From Blastococcus sp. KM273128 (GTDB lineage: Bacteria; Actinomycetota; Actinomycetes; Mycobacteriales; Geodermatophilaceae), in the NCBI RefSeq assembly GCF_021698975.1, contig NZ_SSXA01000007.1, positions 1-64,000 on the forward strand: 64,000 nucleotides of DNA, written 5' to 3'. Under the pieces are notes generated by a model. That model did not search any database. It was not told where the DNA came from and was given only the letters and a program-made list of their open reading frames with translations. A program made the translations under genes and the position numbers. Positions 47,725 through 58,706 of this stretch are shown here, in pieces. Position 1 is the stretch's first letter. Every line of letters starts with the position of its first letter.

Positions 47725-48945
47725 TCACCTGCCACCGGCGTGGTCACCCGGGTCCGTGGACGACGGCGGCACCCCGAGCGCGATCGTCAGCTCCAGCACC
47801 GTCTGCGGGTCCTCGAGCCCACGTCCGTAGAGCTCGCGCAGCTGGGTCATCCGGTACCGCACCGTCTGCGGGTGCACGAAGAGCGCCGCGGCCACCTGGT
47901 CGCGCCGGCCGTGGTGGAGCAGCCAGCTGCGCAGCGTCTCGGTGAGCTTCTCGCGCGCCGTCTCCCCCACCGCCGACAGCGGGGCCAGCGCCCGGGCCCG
48001 CAGGTCGGCCAGCGCCTCCTCGTCGGCCCGCAGCACCAGCTCCGCCAACCGCGCGTCGGTGTCCAGCGGCGCGTCGGGCTCCGCGCCGGGGTCCAGCCGC
48101 AGTGCCCGCAGCGCCCGGCCGTACGAGGCCTGCGCGCCCCACCAGGGCCGGGCGGGGCCGACCACGGCACCCCGGCCCGCCAGCCCGCGCAGCAGCGCAC
48201 CCCGGGCGGCGCCCTCGGCGTCCGGCACCAGCAGCGCCGCCAGCTCCCCCGGGGCGTCCAGACCCGGCAGGTCCTCGGTCGCGACCAGGGTGCGGGGGTC
48301 CAGCGAGACCAGCGCCCCGCGCACCCGCCCCTCGGGGAGCACCACGGCGGTCAGCGTGCGCGGCGGGGCCCACTCGGCCCGCTGCGCCATCTCGGAGAGC
48401 TCGGCGTGCGGGCTCCCGGTGAGCAGGCCGCGCGCCAGCCGCTCGCGGAGGCGCAGGCGCGCCCGGCTGCTGGAGGCGAGCTCGTCGGCGTGCCCGGCGA
48501 CGCTCGCGGCGGAGAGCCGGTCGATGTAGGCGAACACGAGCTCGGCGAACCGGGCCAGCGCCATCGGGTCCATGCCGGCGCGGACGGCGGTGGCGCTCAT
48601 GTCCCGCCACGAGACCCGCGCCCCCACCCGGTAGGCGGCCAGCAGCGCGTCCATCGAGCGGCCGCTGCGCGCCTCCCCGCGACCCAGCGCGTAGGCGGCC
48701 TCGACGACCGGCCCACCCGGGGTGCCGGCGTCCACGCCGCCGCCGTCCACCGCCACCTGGAGGAAGCCCCGCAGCGCCAGCTCCACCGCGGTGGAGATCT
48801 TCCGGCCCATCGGGCCCTGGAAGGCGTCGGCGTAGCTCGGGACGCCGACGATGATCTCGTCGACGGCCCGCTCGGCCACCGCCGGCAGGTCGGCGCGCAT
48901 CGCCTCCGCCACGGCCTCCGGGAACAGCACCGGGTTCGCCGTCAT
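47725..48945 (-). CDS. PucR-family transcriptional regulator
   Basis: 406 residues. The C-terminal PucR helix-turn-helix (LRSWLLHHGRRDQVAAALFVHPQTVRYRMTQLRELYG, about 340-378) is preceded by a GGDEF-like/PucR regulatory region and a helical N-terminal domain (about 20-180). ATG start. It is divergent from a reductase/desaturase operon with 93 bp between starts, so it probably controls fatty-acid desaturation, sensing a lipid or CoA-linked signal. An inverted repeat in the shared region is a candidate operator. Confidence 0.85.
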   Translation of the reverse strand: MTANPVLFPEAVAEAMRADLPAVAERAVDEIIVGVPSYADAFQGPMGRKISTAVELALRGFLQVAVDGGGVDAGTPGGPVVEAAYALGRGEARSGRSMDALLAAYRVGARVSWRDMSATAVRAGMDPMALARFAELVFAYIDRLSAASVAGHADELASSSRARLRLRERLARGLLTGSPHAELSEMAQRAEWAPPRTLTAVVLPEGRVRGALVSLDPRTLVATEDLPGLDAPGELAALLVPDAEGAARGALLRGLAGRGAVVGPARPWWGAQASYGRALRALRLDPGAEPDAPLDTDARLAELVLRADEEALADLRARALAPLSAVGETAREKLTETLRSWLLHHGRRDQVAAALFVHPQTVRYRMTQLRELYGRGLEDPQTVLELTIALGVPPSSTDPGDHAGGR

Positions 48946-48956
48946 CCCGCCTCCTT

Positions 48957-48971
48957 TGTTCTTCGGGAACA
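48957..48971. promoter_or_regulatory. Inverted repeat, candidate PucR operator
   Basis: TGTTC-TTCGG-GAACA in the 93-bp divergent region between the pucR-type gene and the reductase. Position suits regulation of either gene; the assignment is by location only. Confidence 0.35.
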
Positions 48972-49038
48972 GAAGCTACCGGCCAATTCACGTCCGGGGC
49001 ACAGGTATTTGGTCAACCGGCTGGGAAAGCTGAACACC

Positions 49039-50148
49039 ATGACCGCAACCGCCCCGCGCCCCGCCGCGGCCCGGCCGCCGGCGCGCAGGGCGCTGCGCGA
49101 CCGGGTGCTCAAGGTCGCCGAGCTGGTGACCACCCCGCTGCTCCCCGTCGACTACCTCGACCTGTTCGACCCGCTGCGGTCCGGGGCGGCGTTGCGCGGC
49201 CGCATCGAGGCAGTGCACCGGGAGACCCGGGACGCCGCCTCGATCGTGATCCGCCCCGGGCGGGACTGGCTGCCGCACGTCCCCGGGCAGTACGTGCGCA
49301 TCGGCATCGACATCGAGGGCGTCCGCCAGTGGCGCGCCTACTCGATCACCTCGGTGCTCGACCGCGCCGACGGGTGCTTCACCATCACCGTCAAGGCGAT
49401 CCCCGACGGGAAGGTCAGCAACCACCTGGTGCACCGCGTGCAGCCGGGCACGATCGTCCAGCTCGACCAGGCCACGGGTGAGTTCTGCCTGCCCGATCAG
49501 GCGCCCGCGAAGACGCTGTTCGTCACCGCCGGCTCCGGCATCACGCCGGTCATGGGCATCCTGCGCAACTCCGTGGACCAGCTCGCCGACACCGTCCTGG
49601 TGCACTCAGCGCCCACCGCCGACGACGTCGTCTTCGGCGAGGAGCTGCGGCAGATGGCCGCCGAGGGCCGCATCCGGCTGGTCGAGCAGCACACCGACAG
49701 CGCCGGGATGCTCGACGCCCGGTCCATCGCCGAGCTCGTGCCCGACCTGCACGAGCGCTCCACCTGGGCGTGCGGCCCGGTGGGCATGCTCGAGGCGCTC
49801 GAGGAGCACTGGGCGTCGGTGGGGATCGCCGACCGGCTGTACACCGAGCGCTTCCGGCCGCGCATCCTCGTCACCGGCGAGGGCGGCAAGGTCTCGTTCA
49901 CGAAGAACGGCACGACCCTCGAGGCCGACGGCGCCACGCCGATCCTCGACGCCGCCGAGGAGGCGGGCGTGCTCATGCCCAGCGGGTGCCGGATGGGCAT
50001 CTGCTACGGCTGCGTGCTGCCCCTGCGCGAAGGCGCCGTCCGCGACCTGCGCAACGGCGAGATCACCACCGCCGAGGACGTCGGCGACGGCGTCCTCATC
50101 CAGACCTGCGTCAGCGCCGCCGCCGGCGCCTGCGCCATCGACCACTGA
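49039..50148 (+). CDS. Ferredoxin reductase-like electron donor for fatty-acid desaturase
   Basis: A 369-residue flavo-iron-sulfur protein: an FAD-binding domain (VPGQYVRIGIDIEGVRQWRAYSITS), an NAD-binding domain (LFVTAGSGITPVMGILRN, and the CGP motif WACGPVGMLEALEEHW) and a C-terminal plant-type 2Fe-2S ferredoxin domain with C317, C322, C325 and C357. It resembles the mycobacterial DesA3 redox partner (Rv3230c type). ATG start; only 28 bp precedes the desaturase gene, so it passes electrons from NAD(P)H to the membrane-bound di-iron desaturase. Confidence 0.92.
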   Translation: MTATAPRPAAARPPARRALRDRVLKVAELVTTPLLPVDYLDLFDPLRSGAALRGRIEAVHRETRDAASIVIRPGRDWLPHVPGQYVRIGIDIEGVRQWRAYSITSVLDRADGCFTITVKAIPDGKVSNHLVHRVQPGTIVQLDQATGEFCLPDQAPAKTLFVTAGSGITPVMGILRNSVDQLADTVLVHSAPTADDVVFGEELRQMAAEGRIRLVEQHTDSAGMLDARSIAELVPDLHERSTWACGPVGMLEALEEHWASVGIADRLYTERFRPRILVTGEGGKVSFTKNGTTLEADGATPILDAAEEAGVLMPSGCRMGICYGCVLPLREGAVRDLRNGEITTAEDVGDGVLIQTCVSAAAGACAIDH

Positions 50149-50176
50149 CCCCGTCCCCCGACCGAGGAGTGCTGAC

Positions 50177-51376
50177 GTGACCGTCCTGCAGAAGAAGCCC
50201 GAGAACCCGATCGACCACCTCACCCCCGAGGACATCGAGCTCATCGGCAAGGAGCTCGACACGATCCGCCAGGAGGTGCGCGACAGCCTCGGCGAGGACG
50301 ACGCCAAGTACATCCGCACGGTCATCGACGTCCAGCGCAAGCTCGAGCTGGGCAGCCGCGCTGTCCTGCTGTTCTCGAAGTTCCCGCCGGCCTGGGTGCT
50401 CGGCACCGCGGGGCTGTCGGTCGCCAAGATCCTCGAGAACATGGAGATCGGGCACAACATCCTGCACGGCCAGTGGGACTGGATGCGCGACCCGAAGATC
50501 CACTCCACGACGTGGGAGTGGGACATGGCCAGCCCGGCGGAGCAGTGGAAGCACTCGCACAACGAGCTGCACCACACGTACACGAACGTCGTCGGCAAGG
50601 ACAACGACCTCGGCTACGGCATCATGCGCGTCGACGAGGACCAGAAGTGGGTCCCGCTGTACCTGGCGCAGCCGCTCTGGAACTTCATCAACGCCTGCTT
50701 CTTCGAGTACGGCATCGCCGCCTACGACCTCGAGCTCGGCAAGAACCTGGCGACCAAGAAGCGCCGGCAGAACCCGAAGTTCCGGGCCGACGCCAAGAAC
50801 GTGCTGAAGAAGATCCGCAGGCAGATGACCAAGGACTACGTCGTCCACCCGCTGCTGTCGGGTCCGTCGTTCCTGCCGACGCTGGTCGCCAACTTCACCG
50901 CCAACGTGGTCCGCAACCTGTGGTCGCACTCGGTGATCATGTGCGGGCATTTCCCCGAGGGCGTCGAGACCTTCGAGAAGACCTCGATCGACGGGGAGAC
51001 CCGCGGCGAGTGGTACCTGCGGCAGATGCTGGGCTCGGCGAACATCTCGGGCAGCAAGGCCATGCACATCATGACCGGCAACCTGAGCCACCAGGTGGAG
51101 CACCACCTCTTCCCCGACATCCCGAGCAACCGGTACGCCGAGATCGCGCCGAAGGTGAAGGACATCTTCGACCGGTACGGCCTGACCTACCACACGGCCC
51201 CCCTGTACAAGCAGGTCGCGAGCGCGTGGCACAAGGTCATCCGGCTGTCGCTGCCCAACGGCTGGCTCGCCGAGACGACGCCGAAGAACGCCCCGGCGCA
51301 GCTGGCGAAGCTGTACAAGATGACGACCGGTGGGCCCAAGGTCCGCCGCGCGCTGCAGCAGCAGGCCGCCGCCTGA
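50177..51376 (+). CDS. Membrane-bound acyl-lipid/acyl-CoA desaturase (DesA3-like)
   Basis: A 399-residue di-iron fatty-acid desaturase. The three histidine boxes are H93/H97 (GHNILHG), H128/H132/H133 (HSHNELHH) and Q306/H309/H310 (QVEHH). The QxxHH type third box is typical of front-end or DesA3-like delta-9 desaturases. GTG start, 28 bp after the reductase that should reduce it. Divergent PucR regulator upstream. It probably adjusts membrane or storage-lipid unsaturation. Two hairpins follow the stop. Confidence 0.93.
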   Translation: MTVLQKKPENPIDHLTPEDIELIGKELDTIRQEVRDSLGEDDAKYIRTVIDVQRKLELGSRAVLLFSKFPPAWVLGTAGLSVAKILENMEIGHNILHGQWDWMRDPKIHSTTWEWDMASPAEQWKHSHNELHHTYTNVVGKDNDLGYGIMRVDEDQKWVPLYLAQPLWNFINACFFEYGIAAYDLELGKNLATKKRRQNPKFRADAKNVLKKIRRQMTKDYVVHPLLSGPSFLPTLVANFTANVVRNLWSHSVIMCGHFPEGVETFEKTSIDGETRGEWYLRQMLGSANISGSKAMHIMTGNLSHQVEHHLFPDIPSNRYAEIAPKVKDIFDRYGLTYHTAPLYKQVASAWHKVIRLSLPNGWLAETTPKNAPAQLAKLYKMTTGGPKVRRALQQQAAA

Positions 51377-51379
51377 AAA

Positions 51380-51434
51380 AGGACCCCGCCCCTCTCACCC
51401 TTCGCACGCTCAGGGTGAGCCTCCGGGCGGGGCC
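51380..51434 (+). repeat. Intergenic hairpin element, copy D
   Basis: 55 bp starting 4 bp after the desaturase stop. Arms GGACCCCGCCC (51380-51390) and GGGCGGGGCC (51425-51434) enclose an inner stem CTCACCCT/AGGGTGAG and the loop TTCGCACGCTC. Same length and plan as copies A-C, with arm changes that keep the pairing. Confidence 0.65.
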
Positions 51435-51442
51435 GTGAACGG

Positions 51443-51477
51443 CAGAGGCCCGGAACCGTCACGGTTCCGGGCCTCTG
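51443..51477. terminator. Bidirectional terminator hairpin
   Basis: A perfect 16-bp stem, CAGAGGCCCGGAACCG (51443-51458) and CGGTTCCGGGCCTCTG (51462-51477), with loop TCA. It sits between the convergent desaturase and lipase genes and can serve both. Confidence 0.85.
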
Positions 51478-51492
51478 GCGTTCGTCGGGTGG

Positions 51493-53415
51493 TCAGGGCG
51501 CGAAGTTCAGCGACCGCAGCAGGCCCGGATCGCTGATCGGCACCTCCCAGACCGGCCCGTCCGCGTCCGGGTCCACGACCTCGCCCCGGCCCAGGAACGC
51601 GGCGACCTGCCCCTGCGCCTGCATCGCGGCCACCGGGAAGCGGGCGACGTCGAGCAGGAAGCCGTGCGGGTTGAGCGCCGCCGTGGAGGCCAGGTCGTTG
51701 CGGAAGAGGCTCGTCCGCGACCAGAGGTCCCCGGCGTCGACCAGCGTGTACGACGTCGGGTTCGGCACCGTCTGGTCGCCGTAGGCCACCTGGACCAGGA
51801 CGCGGTCCTCCCGGATCAGCGGGGAGAAGGTCTCCGGGCTGCCCGGCCGGGTCAGCCAGGTGGCGTTCGCCAGGTACTCCTGGATGGCGAGCGCACCGGG
51901 GACGGTGGCGGTCACCGGCGCCTCGCCGCGCAGCGGGAGCTGCTCCTCGAAGAACCAGCGGCTGGCGTCGGGGCTGTTGGGCGCCAGCCCGGCCGCCTGG
52001 AGCGCCTGGAAGGTCAGCGGCCGGAAGGCCGGCGACAGGCGGGCGATGTCGTTGATCGGCCCGCCGGGCACGTTGAGCACCGACCGGGCGATCGTCCGGT
52101 CGGCGCCGGCGAGCATGGTGCCGTAGATGCCGCCGAAGCTCTGCCCGAAGTACGTCACGCGGGCACCGGAGAGGTCGGGGCGCCGGTCGCCGTCCACGTC
52201 CGTGCCGCCCACCGAGCGGACGAGCGTCATGATGTCGGCCGCCGTCTGCCGGAGCGCGTCACGGGAATTCACCGCCGCGGCCGCGCCGGTGGCCGAGGAG
52301 CCCTCGGTGCTGCCGAAGAGCCCGTCCCCGTCCTGGTCGACGCCGCGCCCGTAGGTCGGGATGGTCCGGGTCCCGCCGTCGGCGGTCGTGATCTGCCAGG
52401 TGCTCTCCGGGCCGTACCCGTGCCCGACCACGTTGGTGCCGATCGTCGCGATCCCGCTCTTGGCGTTGGTGATCGCGGCCAGGAAGACGCTCCTCGTCGA
52501 GCCGGTGAAGCCGTGCCCGAACGCGGCGGTGGGCCAGCCGCCGGCCGGTGCCGGGCCGGCCGGGAGGACGGCGACGAACGGCAGCCGCTCGGCCTCGACC
52601 GGCGCCGGGCCCTGGTCCCGGGTCGGCGTCTGCGCGATGGTGACGTCCTCGCGTAGCCAGGACGGCGCCTCGTAGGAGCCGAAGACGAGCGTGCTGCCGG
52701 CGGGCAGCAGGGCGGTGGGCTGCACGCTCGGCCCGGCCGGCGTCCCACCCGGCACGGCCGGCGCGGGGCGGTCGGGGACGAACGTGACGGTGGTGCCGGC
52801 CACCGGGACGACGGCGTCGATCTCCAGCCCGGGGCGCCCGATGCCGACCTCGCGGAGCGCGCGGTTGGACTGGATCTGCCGGTTGATGTCGAGCAGGCCG
52901 TCGGTGGCGCTCAGCGTCGTGAACGTCTCGCCGGTGGCCGAGTTGGCGGGGCCGGGCTGCACGTCGATGCGGTACGTGGTGCCCGGGGCGAGCTGCTCCG
53001 CGGGGTGGGCGTACAGCGTGTTGGTGGCCGCGTCCCAGACGACGCGGTCGACGCCGGTGCGCCACCCGCCGCGCTCCTGGCGCACGGTGATCCGCTCGGC
53101 GACCGCGGCGGGGTCCACCGGGGCGTCGAAGCGGACGGCGATGCGCGGGTCGAGGTCGAAGCCGTCGAGCTCGTTGAGCCGCTCGATCAGGCCGCAGACG
53201 ACGGTGTTGTCGCAGCCCTCCGTCGGCAGGGCGACCCGCAGGCCGGTGAGCTGCTGCCGGTCGGGGACGGTCAGGTCGTTGCTGGGGAAGACCGACACCG
53301 GCTGAACCGGGTCCGTGGACGCGAGCGCGGGGGAGGCGGTGGCCGTGACGGTGACCGCCGCGGCCAGGGCGCTGATGACCGACGCGGTCGTCCGGCGCCA
53401 GGGATGTGAGGACAA
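51493..53415 (-). CDS. Secreted lipase/esterase (alpha/beta hydrolase with Ig-like N-terminal part)
   Basis: 640 residues. Signal peptide (TASVISALAAAVTVTATASPALA-S). An N-terminal region (about 60-170) resembles a Big_5/Ig-like module (IAVRFDAPVDPAAVAERITV, GTTYRIDVQPGP). The catalytic domain has AAFGHGFTG for the oxyanion region and TYFGQSFGG (GxSxG) as nucleophile elbow. Extracellular large lipases of this kind occur in actinobacteria and myxobacteria. The start is a TTG at 53415, supported by AGGAG about 6 nt upstream and by the signal peptide following at once; no ATG or GTG is placed better. Confidence 0.8.
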   Translation of the reverse strand: MSSHPWRRTTASVISALAAAVTVTATASPALASTDPVQPVSVFPSNDLTVPDRQQLTGLRVALPTEGCDNTVVCGLIERLNELDGFDLDPRIAVRFDAPVDPAAVAERITVRQERGGWRTGVDRVVWDAATNTLYAHPAEQLAPGTTYRIDVQPGPANSATGETFTTLSATDGLLDINRQIQSNRALREVGIGRPGLEIDAVVPVAGTTVTFVPDRPAPAVPGGTPAGPSVQPTALLPAGSTLVFGSYEAPSWLREDVTIAQTPTRDQGPAPVEAERLPFVAVLPAGPAPAGGWPTAAFGHGFTGSTRSVFLAAITNAKSGIATIGTNVVGHGYGPESTWQITTADGGTRTIPTYGRGVDQDGDGLFGSTEGSSATGAAAAVNSRDALRQTAADIMTLVRSVGGTDVDGDRRPDLSGARVTYFGQSFGGIYGTMLAGADRTIARSVLNVPGGPINDIARLSPAFRPLTFQALQAAGLAPNSPDASRWFFEEQLPLRGEAPVTATVPGALAIQEYLANATWLTRPGSPETFSPLIREDRVLVQVAYGDQTVPNPTSYTLVDAGDLWSRTSLFRNDLASTAALNPHGFLLDVARFPVAAMQAQGQVAAFLGRGEVVDPDADGPVWEVPISDPGLLRSLNFAP

Positions 53416-53572
53416 GGGGTCTCCTATGCCTGAGGGGCCCTTTTCCTAACCCACCCGTGACTCGCGCCACAATGGTTGCCTGCTGCATCACCGCAGGTCG
53501 TGGCGCAGCGCTGCACGGACCGGTCCGTCCACGGTGCTCGCAGCCCACCGGGTGGCGCGGTTCGACCACGCC

Positions 53573-53606
53573 GAGGGGCCCGGGACCATCCGGTCCCGGG
53601 CCCCTC
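53573..53606. terminator. Terminator hairpin downstream of dnaB
   Basis: A perfect 15-bp stem, GAGGGGCCCGGGACC (53573-53587) and GGTCCCGGGCCCCTC (53592-53606), with loop ATCC, 15 bp past the dnaB stop codon (minus strand). Confidence 0.85.
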
Positions 53607-53620
53607 CCGGTGCGGTGCGC

Positions 53621-56236
<2,616 letters not shown>

Positions 56237-56867
56237 GGGGGTACCTCCATCTCCTTGCGGGCGCGCCCGCATCACCACCGCGCGCAGGGGAAGTACGCGA
56301 GCTCGGCGGACGGCGCCGTGCCGAACACCTGTTCGGCTCCTGCCTACCGGAGGGGTCCGACAAGGACGTCGTCCGCTCGGTGGCGGAGTGGACGTTAGGA
56401 ACCTCCGCAGGCCGCGTCCACCACCGGTGTGCACGCCGATCTGCACAACTTGTGGACAAGTCGGTGGACGGAGCCGTGTCGACATGTGGACGGGTCGGGG
56501 GACAGCCACCGCCCGCTCCCGTGGCCACCCCGGCTGACCTGCACGGACTCCGCCCACCGGGTGTGGACGGGGAAAACCACGGAAGAAATTTCTGCGCCTC
56601 GCACCACGAGTCACAGCGGTGCGCCGCCGGCCGCCGGCGGCGGCGCAGCCCGCGCCCGGGCCGGTGGGCCACGGGTGCCACGACCGGGCCGTGGCACCCC
56701 GCCGGCGGGTGCGGTGGAGGCCCTGAGCAGGCGCTGGCGGCCGCAGGAGCCCCCGGCCGCCCCCGACGGCCTCGGGGTGGGCCGTGGCAGGGCGGAGCGG
56801 CTCTCAGCGGGGCAGCGAGGGGGCAGGGCCGGCAACGGGCTGCGAGCTCAGCGACCCGGACATGCGA
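56237..56867. other. Long non-coding region upstream of dnaB
   Basis: No credible gene between the dnaB start and the rplI terminator. It holds DnaA-box-like sites (56451-56570), a perfect 10-bp hairpin GGGTGCCACG/CGTGGCACCC (56673-56699), and GC-rich low-complexity runs at 56630-56830. The dnaB promoter must lie here, but I could not place -35 and -10 elements confidently. Confidence 0.6.
56451..56570 (-). promoter_or_regulatory. DnaA-box-like cluster upstream of dnaB
   Basis: On the minus strand: TTGTCCACA (56451-56459, perfect consensus), CCGTCCACC (56463-56471, last base off), CCGTCCACA (56485-56493) and CCGTCCACA (56562-56570). The last two fit the relaxed actinobacterial DnaA box (T/C)(T/C)(G/A/C)TCCACA. 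All point the same way as dnaB. Confidence 0.55.
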
Positions 56868-56901
56868 CGAGGGGCGCCGGACAGCTGTCCGACGCCCCTC
56901 G
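56868..56901 (-). terminator. Terminator of the rpsF-ssb-rpsR-rplI operon
   Basis: A near-perfect palindrome CGAGGGGCG(C)CGGACAG / CTGTCCG(A)CGCCCCTCG about 30 bp past the rplI stop, followed on the rplI side by a smaller GGCCTCCC..GGGAGGCC hairpin. It separates the ribosomal operon from dnaB. Confidence 0.75.
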
Positions 56902-56931
56902 TGGCCGGCCTCCCCGCAGGGAGGCCTTCGA

Positions 56932-57378
56932 TCAGCCCGCGACGACCTCGATCGTCAGCTGGGCGGTGACCTCCGGGTGCACCCGCACGGTGACGGTGTG
57001 CTGGCCGGTGGTCTTGATGCTGCTGGGCAGCTCGATCCGGCGACGGTCGAGCTCCGGGCCACCGGCGGCCGAGACGGCCGCGGCGACGTCGGCGGTGGTG
57101 ACCCGGCCGAACAGGCGGCCGCCGTCACCGGCGCGGGCCGGCACCTGGACGGTCAGCCCGGACAGGCGGCCGGCGAGGGTCTGCGCCTCCTCGTGGGAGG
57201 CCACCTCGCGGGCGGCACGCGCCCGGCGCAGGGAGTCGACCTGCTTCTCCGCGCCACGGGTGGCCTTGATGGCCAGGCCGCGGGGCAGGAGGTAGTTACG
57301 GCCGTACCCGCCCTTGACCTCCACGGTGTCGCCGGAGGACCCGAGACCGGTGACCTCCTGCGTCAGGATCAGCTTCAT
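56932..57378 (-). CDS. rplI: 50S ribosomal protein L9
   Basis: 148 residues. [36 protein letters not shown] is the L9 N-terminal domain, followed by a long linker helix and the C-terminal domain ([31 protein letters not shown]). The ATG giving MKLIL is chosen as the usual L9 start; a second ATG three codons upstream (57387) is possible. It binds domain V of 23S rRNA. Last gene of the operon, 11 bp after rpsR. Confidence 0.95.
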   Translation of the reverse strand: MKLILTQEVTGLGSSGDTVEVKGGYGRNYLLPRGLAIKATRGAEKQVDSLRRARAAREVASHEEAQTLAGRLSGLTVQVPARAGDGGRLFGRVTTADVAAAVSAAGGPELDRRRIELPSSIKTTGQHTVTVRVHPEVTAQLTIEVVAG

Positions 57379-57389
57379 CGTGCTCATGA

Positions 57390-57626
57390 TCAGCGCGCCG
57401 TCGAGGTGTAGGGCAGCAGGGCCATCTCACGGCTGTTCTTCACGGCCGTGGCGACGTCCCGCTGGTGCTGGCTGCAGTTGCCGCTGACGCGGCGGGCACG
57501 GATCTTGCCGCGGTCGGAGATGAACTTCCGCAGCAGGGTCGTGTCCTTGTAGTCGATGTAGGTCGCCTTGTCCTTGCAGAACTGGCAGACCTTCTTCTTG
57601 GGCTTGCGAACAGGGGGCTTGGGCAC
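57390..57626 (-). CDS. rpsR: 30S ribosomal protein S18 (zinc-ligand-containing form)
   Basis: A 78-residue S18 with the full core [31 protein letters not shown]. It keeps Cys residues in VCQFCKDK and NCSQHQR, the C+ (zinc-binding) form; bacteria with this form often carry a Cys-less copy elsewhere for zinc limitation. GTG start with GGAG upstream, within the ssb-rpsR gap that also contains a repeat hairpin. S18 dimerises with S6 on 16S rRNA. Confidence 0.96.
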   Translation of the reverse strand: MPKPPVRKPKKKVCQFCKDKATYIDYKDTTLLRKFISDRGKIRARRVSGNCSQHQRDVATAVKNSREMALLPYTSTAR

Positions 57627-57665
57627 TGATGTCTCCAGTGAGGGAAGTGCGTGGGTGACCGGGGT

Positions 57666-57722
57666 GGCCCTCCTGCAGGGGCCCGCGCCGAGCGGAGCGA
57701 GGCGTGGGGGGCAGGAGGGTCC
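57666..57722 (-). repeat. Intergenic hairpin element, copy B
   Basis: 57 bp between ssb and rpsR, 2 bp past the ssb stop. On the minus strand it reads GGACCCTCCTGCCCCCCAC, a centre with CTCGCTCCGCTCG, then CGGGCCCCTGCAGGAGGGCC. The outer 18-20 bases are almost identical to copy A. Inside a ribosomal operon it could act as an attenuator or processing site. Confidence 0.7.
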
Positions 57723-57724
57723 TC

Positions 57725-58204
57725 TTAGAAGGGCGGCTCGTCCGACGGGCCGGCGGGAGTCGACCACGGGTCGCTCGCGCCACCACCGCCACCGAAGCCA
57801 CCGCCGCCGCCGCCGCCGAAGCCGCCGCCGCCCTCACCGCGCGAGGCGCGGGTGACCTTGGCGGTGGCGTAGCGGAGCGAGGGGCCGATCTCGTCGACCT
57901 CGAGCTCGACGACCGTGCGCTTCTCGCCCTCCTTCGTCTCGAAGGAGCGCTGCTTGAGGCGACCGCTGACGATCACCCGCGAGCCGCGGGTCAGCGACTC
58001 GGCCACGTTCTCCGCGGCCTGCCGCCAGACGTTGCAGCGGAGGAACAGCGCCTCGCCGTCCTTCCACTCCTGCGACTGGCGGTCGAAGGTCCGCGGCGTG
58101 GACGCCACGGTGAAGTTCGCGACGGCGGCGCCCGACGGCGTGAAGCGCAGCTCCGGATCGGCGGTCAGGTTGCCGATGACGGTGATGACGGTCTCGCCGG
58201 CCAT
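57725..58204 (-). CDS. ssb: Single-stranded DNA-binding protein
   Basis: 159 residues: an OB-fold (about 1-112; [52 protein letters not shown]) and a Gly/Phe-rich flexible tail ending DEPPF, the acidic tip that binds partner proteins. ATG start 2 bp after the rpsF stop. Essential for replication and repair. A repeat hairpin begins right after the stop. Confidence 0.97.
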   Translation of the reverse strand: MAGETVITVIGNLTADPELRFTPSGAAVANFTVASTPRTFDRQSQEWKDGEALFLRCNVWRQAAENVAESLTRGSRVIVSGRLKQRSFETKEGEKRTVVELEVDEIGPSLRYATAKVTRASRGEGGGGFGGGGGGGFGGGGGASDPWSTPAGPSDEPPF

Positions 58205-58206
58205 GG

Positions 58207-58494
58207 TCAGTGGACCTCGGGCCGCATCAGCTTCGTGCGCAGGACCGACTCGTTGAGGTTCAGCTGCCGGTCGAGCTCGGCCACCGCGGCGGGCTCGGCC
58301 TGGATGTCGACGACGGCGTAGATGCCCTCGACGTGCTTCTTGATCTCGTAGGCCATGCGACGCCGGCCCCAGATCTCGGTCTTGACGGTGCCACCGGAGT
58401 TGGTGACGACGGTCAGGAACCGGTCGAGGGAGGGAGCGATCGTGCGCTCCTCCAGGTCGGGGTCGAGGATGACCATCAATTCGTAGTGACGCAC
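58207..58494 (-). CDS. rpsF: 30S ribosomal protein S6
   Basis: 95 residues with the S6 fold ([54 protein letters not shown]). The GTG start at 58494 matches the usual MRHYE beginning, with GAGGAGGTGGGG a short distance upstream. First gene of the rpsF-ssb-rpsR-rplI operon, whose order is strongly conserved in actinobacteria close to oriC. Confidence 0.97.
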   Translation of the reverse strand: MRHYELMVILDPDLEERTIAPSLDRFLTVVTNSGGTVKTEIWGRRRMAYEIKKHVEGIYAVVDIQAEPAAVAELDRQLNLNESVLRTKLMRPEVH

Positions 58495-58647
58495 GGAGAA
58501 CCCCACCTCCTCTGGTCTTCGCGGCTGCAGGGCATCTGCAGCAGGAGGGTCGTACACGCGTCGCGCGCCCCGGCAGGAGCCGGAACGCGCTGCCCCAGGC
58601 TACCAGCGGCCGCGTCCCGGGGGCCAGGCGCTGCCCGGACGGTGGAA

Positions 58648-58702
58648 GGCCCCGTCCCTCCCCACCCCTCGCGAGCTCGGGGCGGGCCCCTGGGACGGGG
58701 CC
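58648..58702. repeat. Intergenic hairpin element, copy C
   Basis: 55 bp with arms GGCCCCGTCCC (58648-58658) and GGGACGGGGCC (58692-58702) and core CCCACCCCTCGCGAGCTCGGGGCGGG. It shares the CTCGC-AGCTCG centre and the CGGGCCCCTG segment with copy A, while its arms differ in a pairing-preserving way. It ends 4 bp from the stop of the secreted Pro-rich gene and is oriented opposite to it. Confidence 0.65.
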
Positions 58703-58706
58703 GCGC

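Noticed and set aside
56611..56835. Short Ala/Pro/Arg-rich frame upstream of dnaB
   Set aside because: Low-complexity composition, no ribosome-binding site and no homology by eye. Treated as non-coding.
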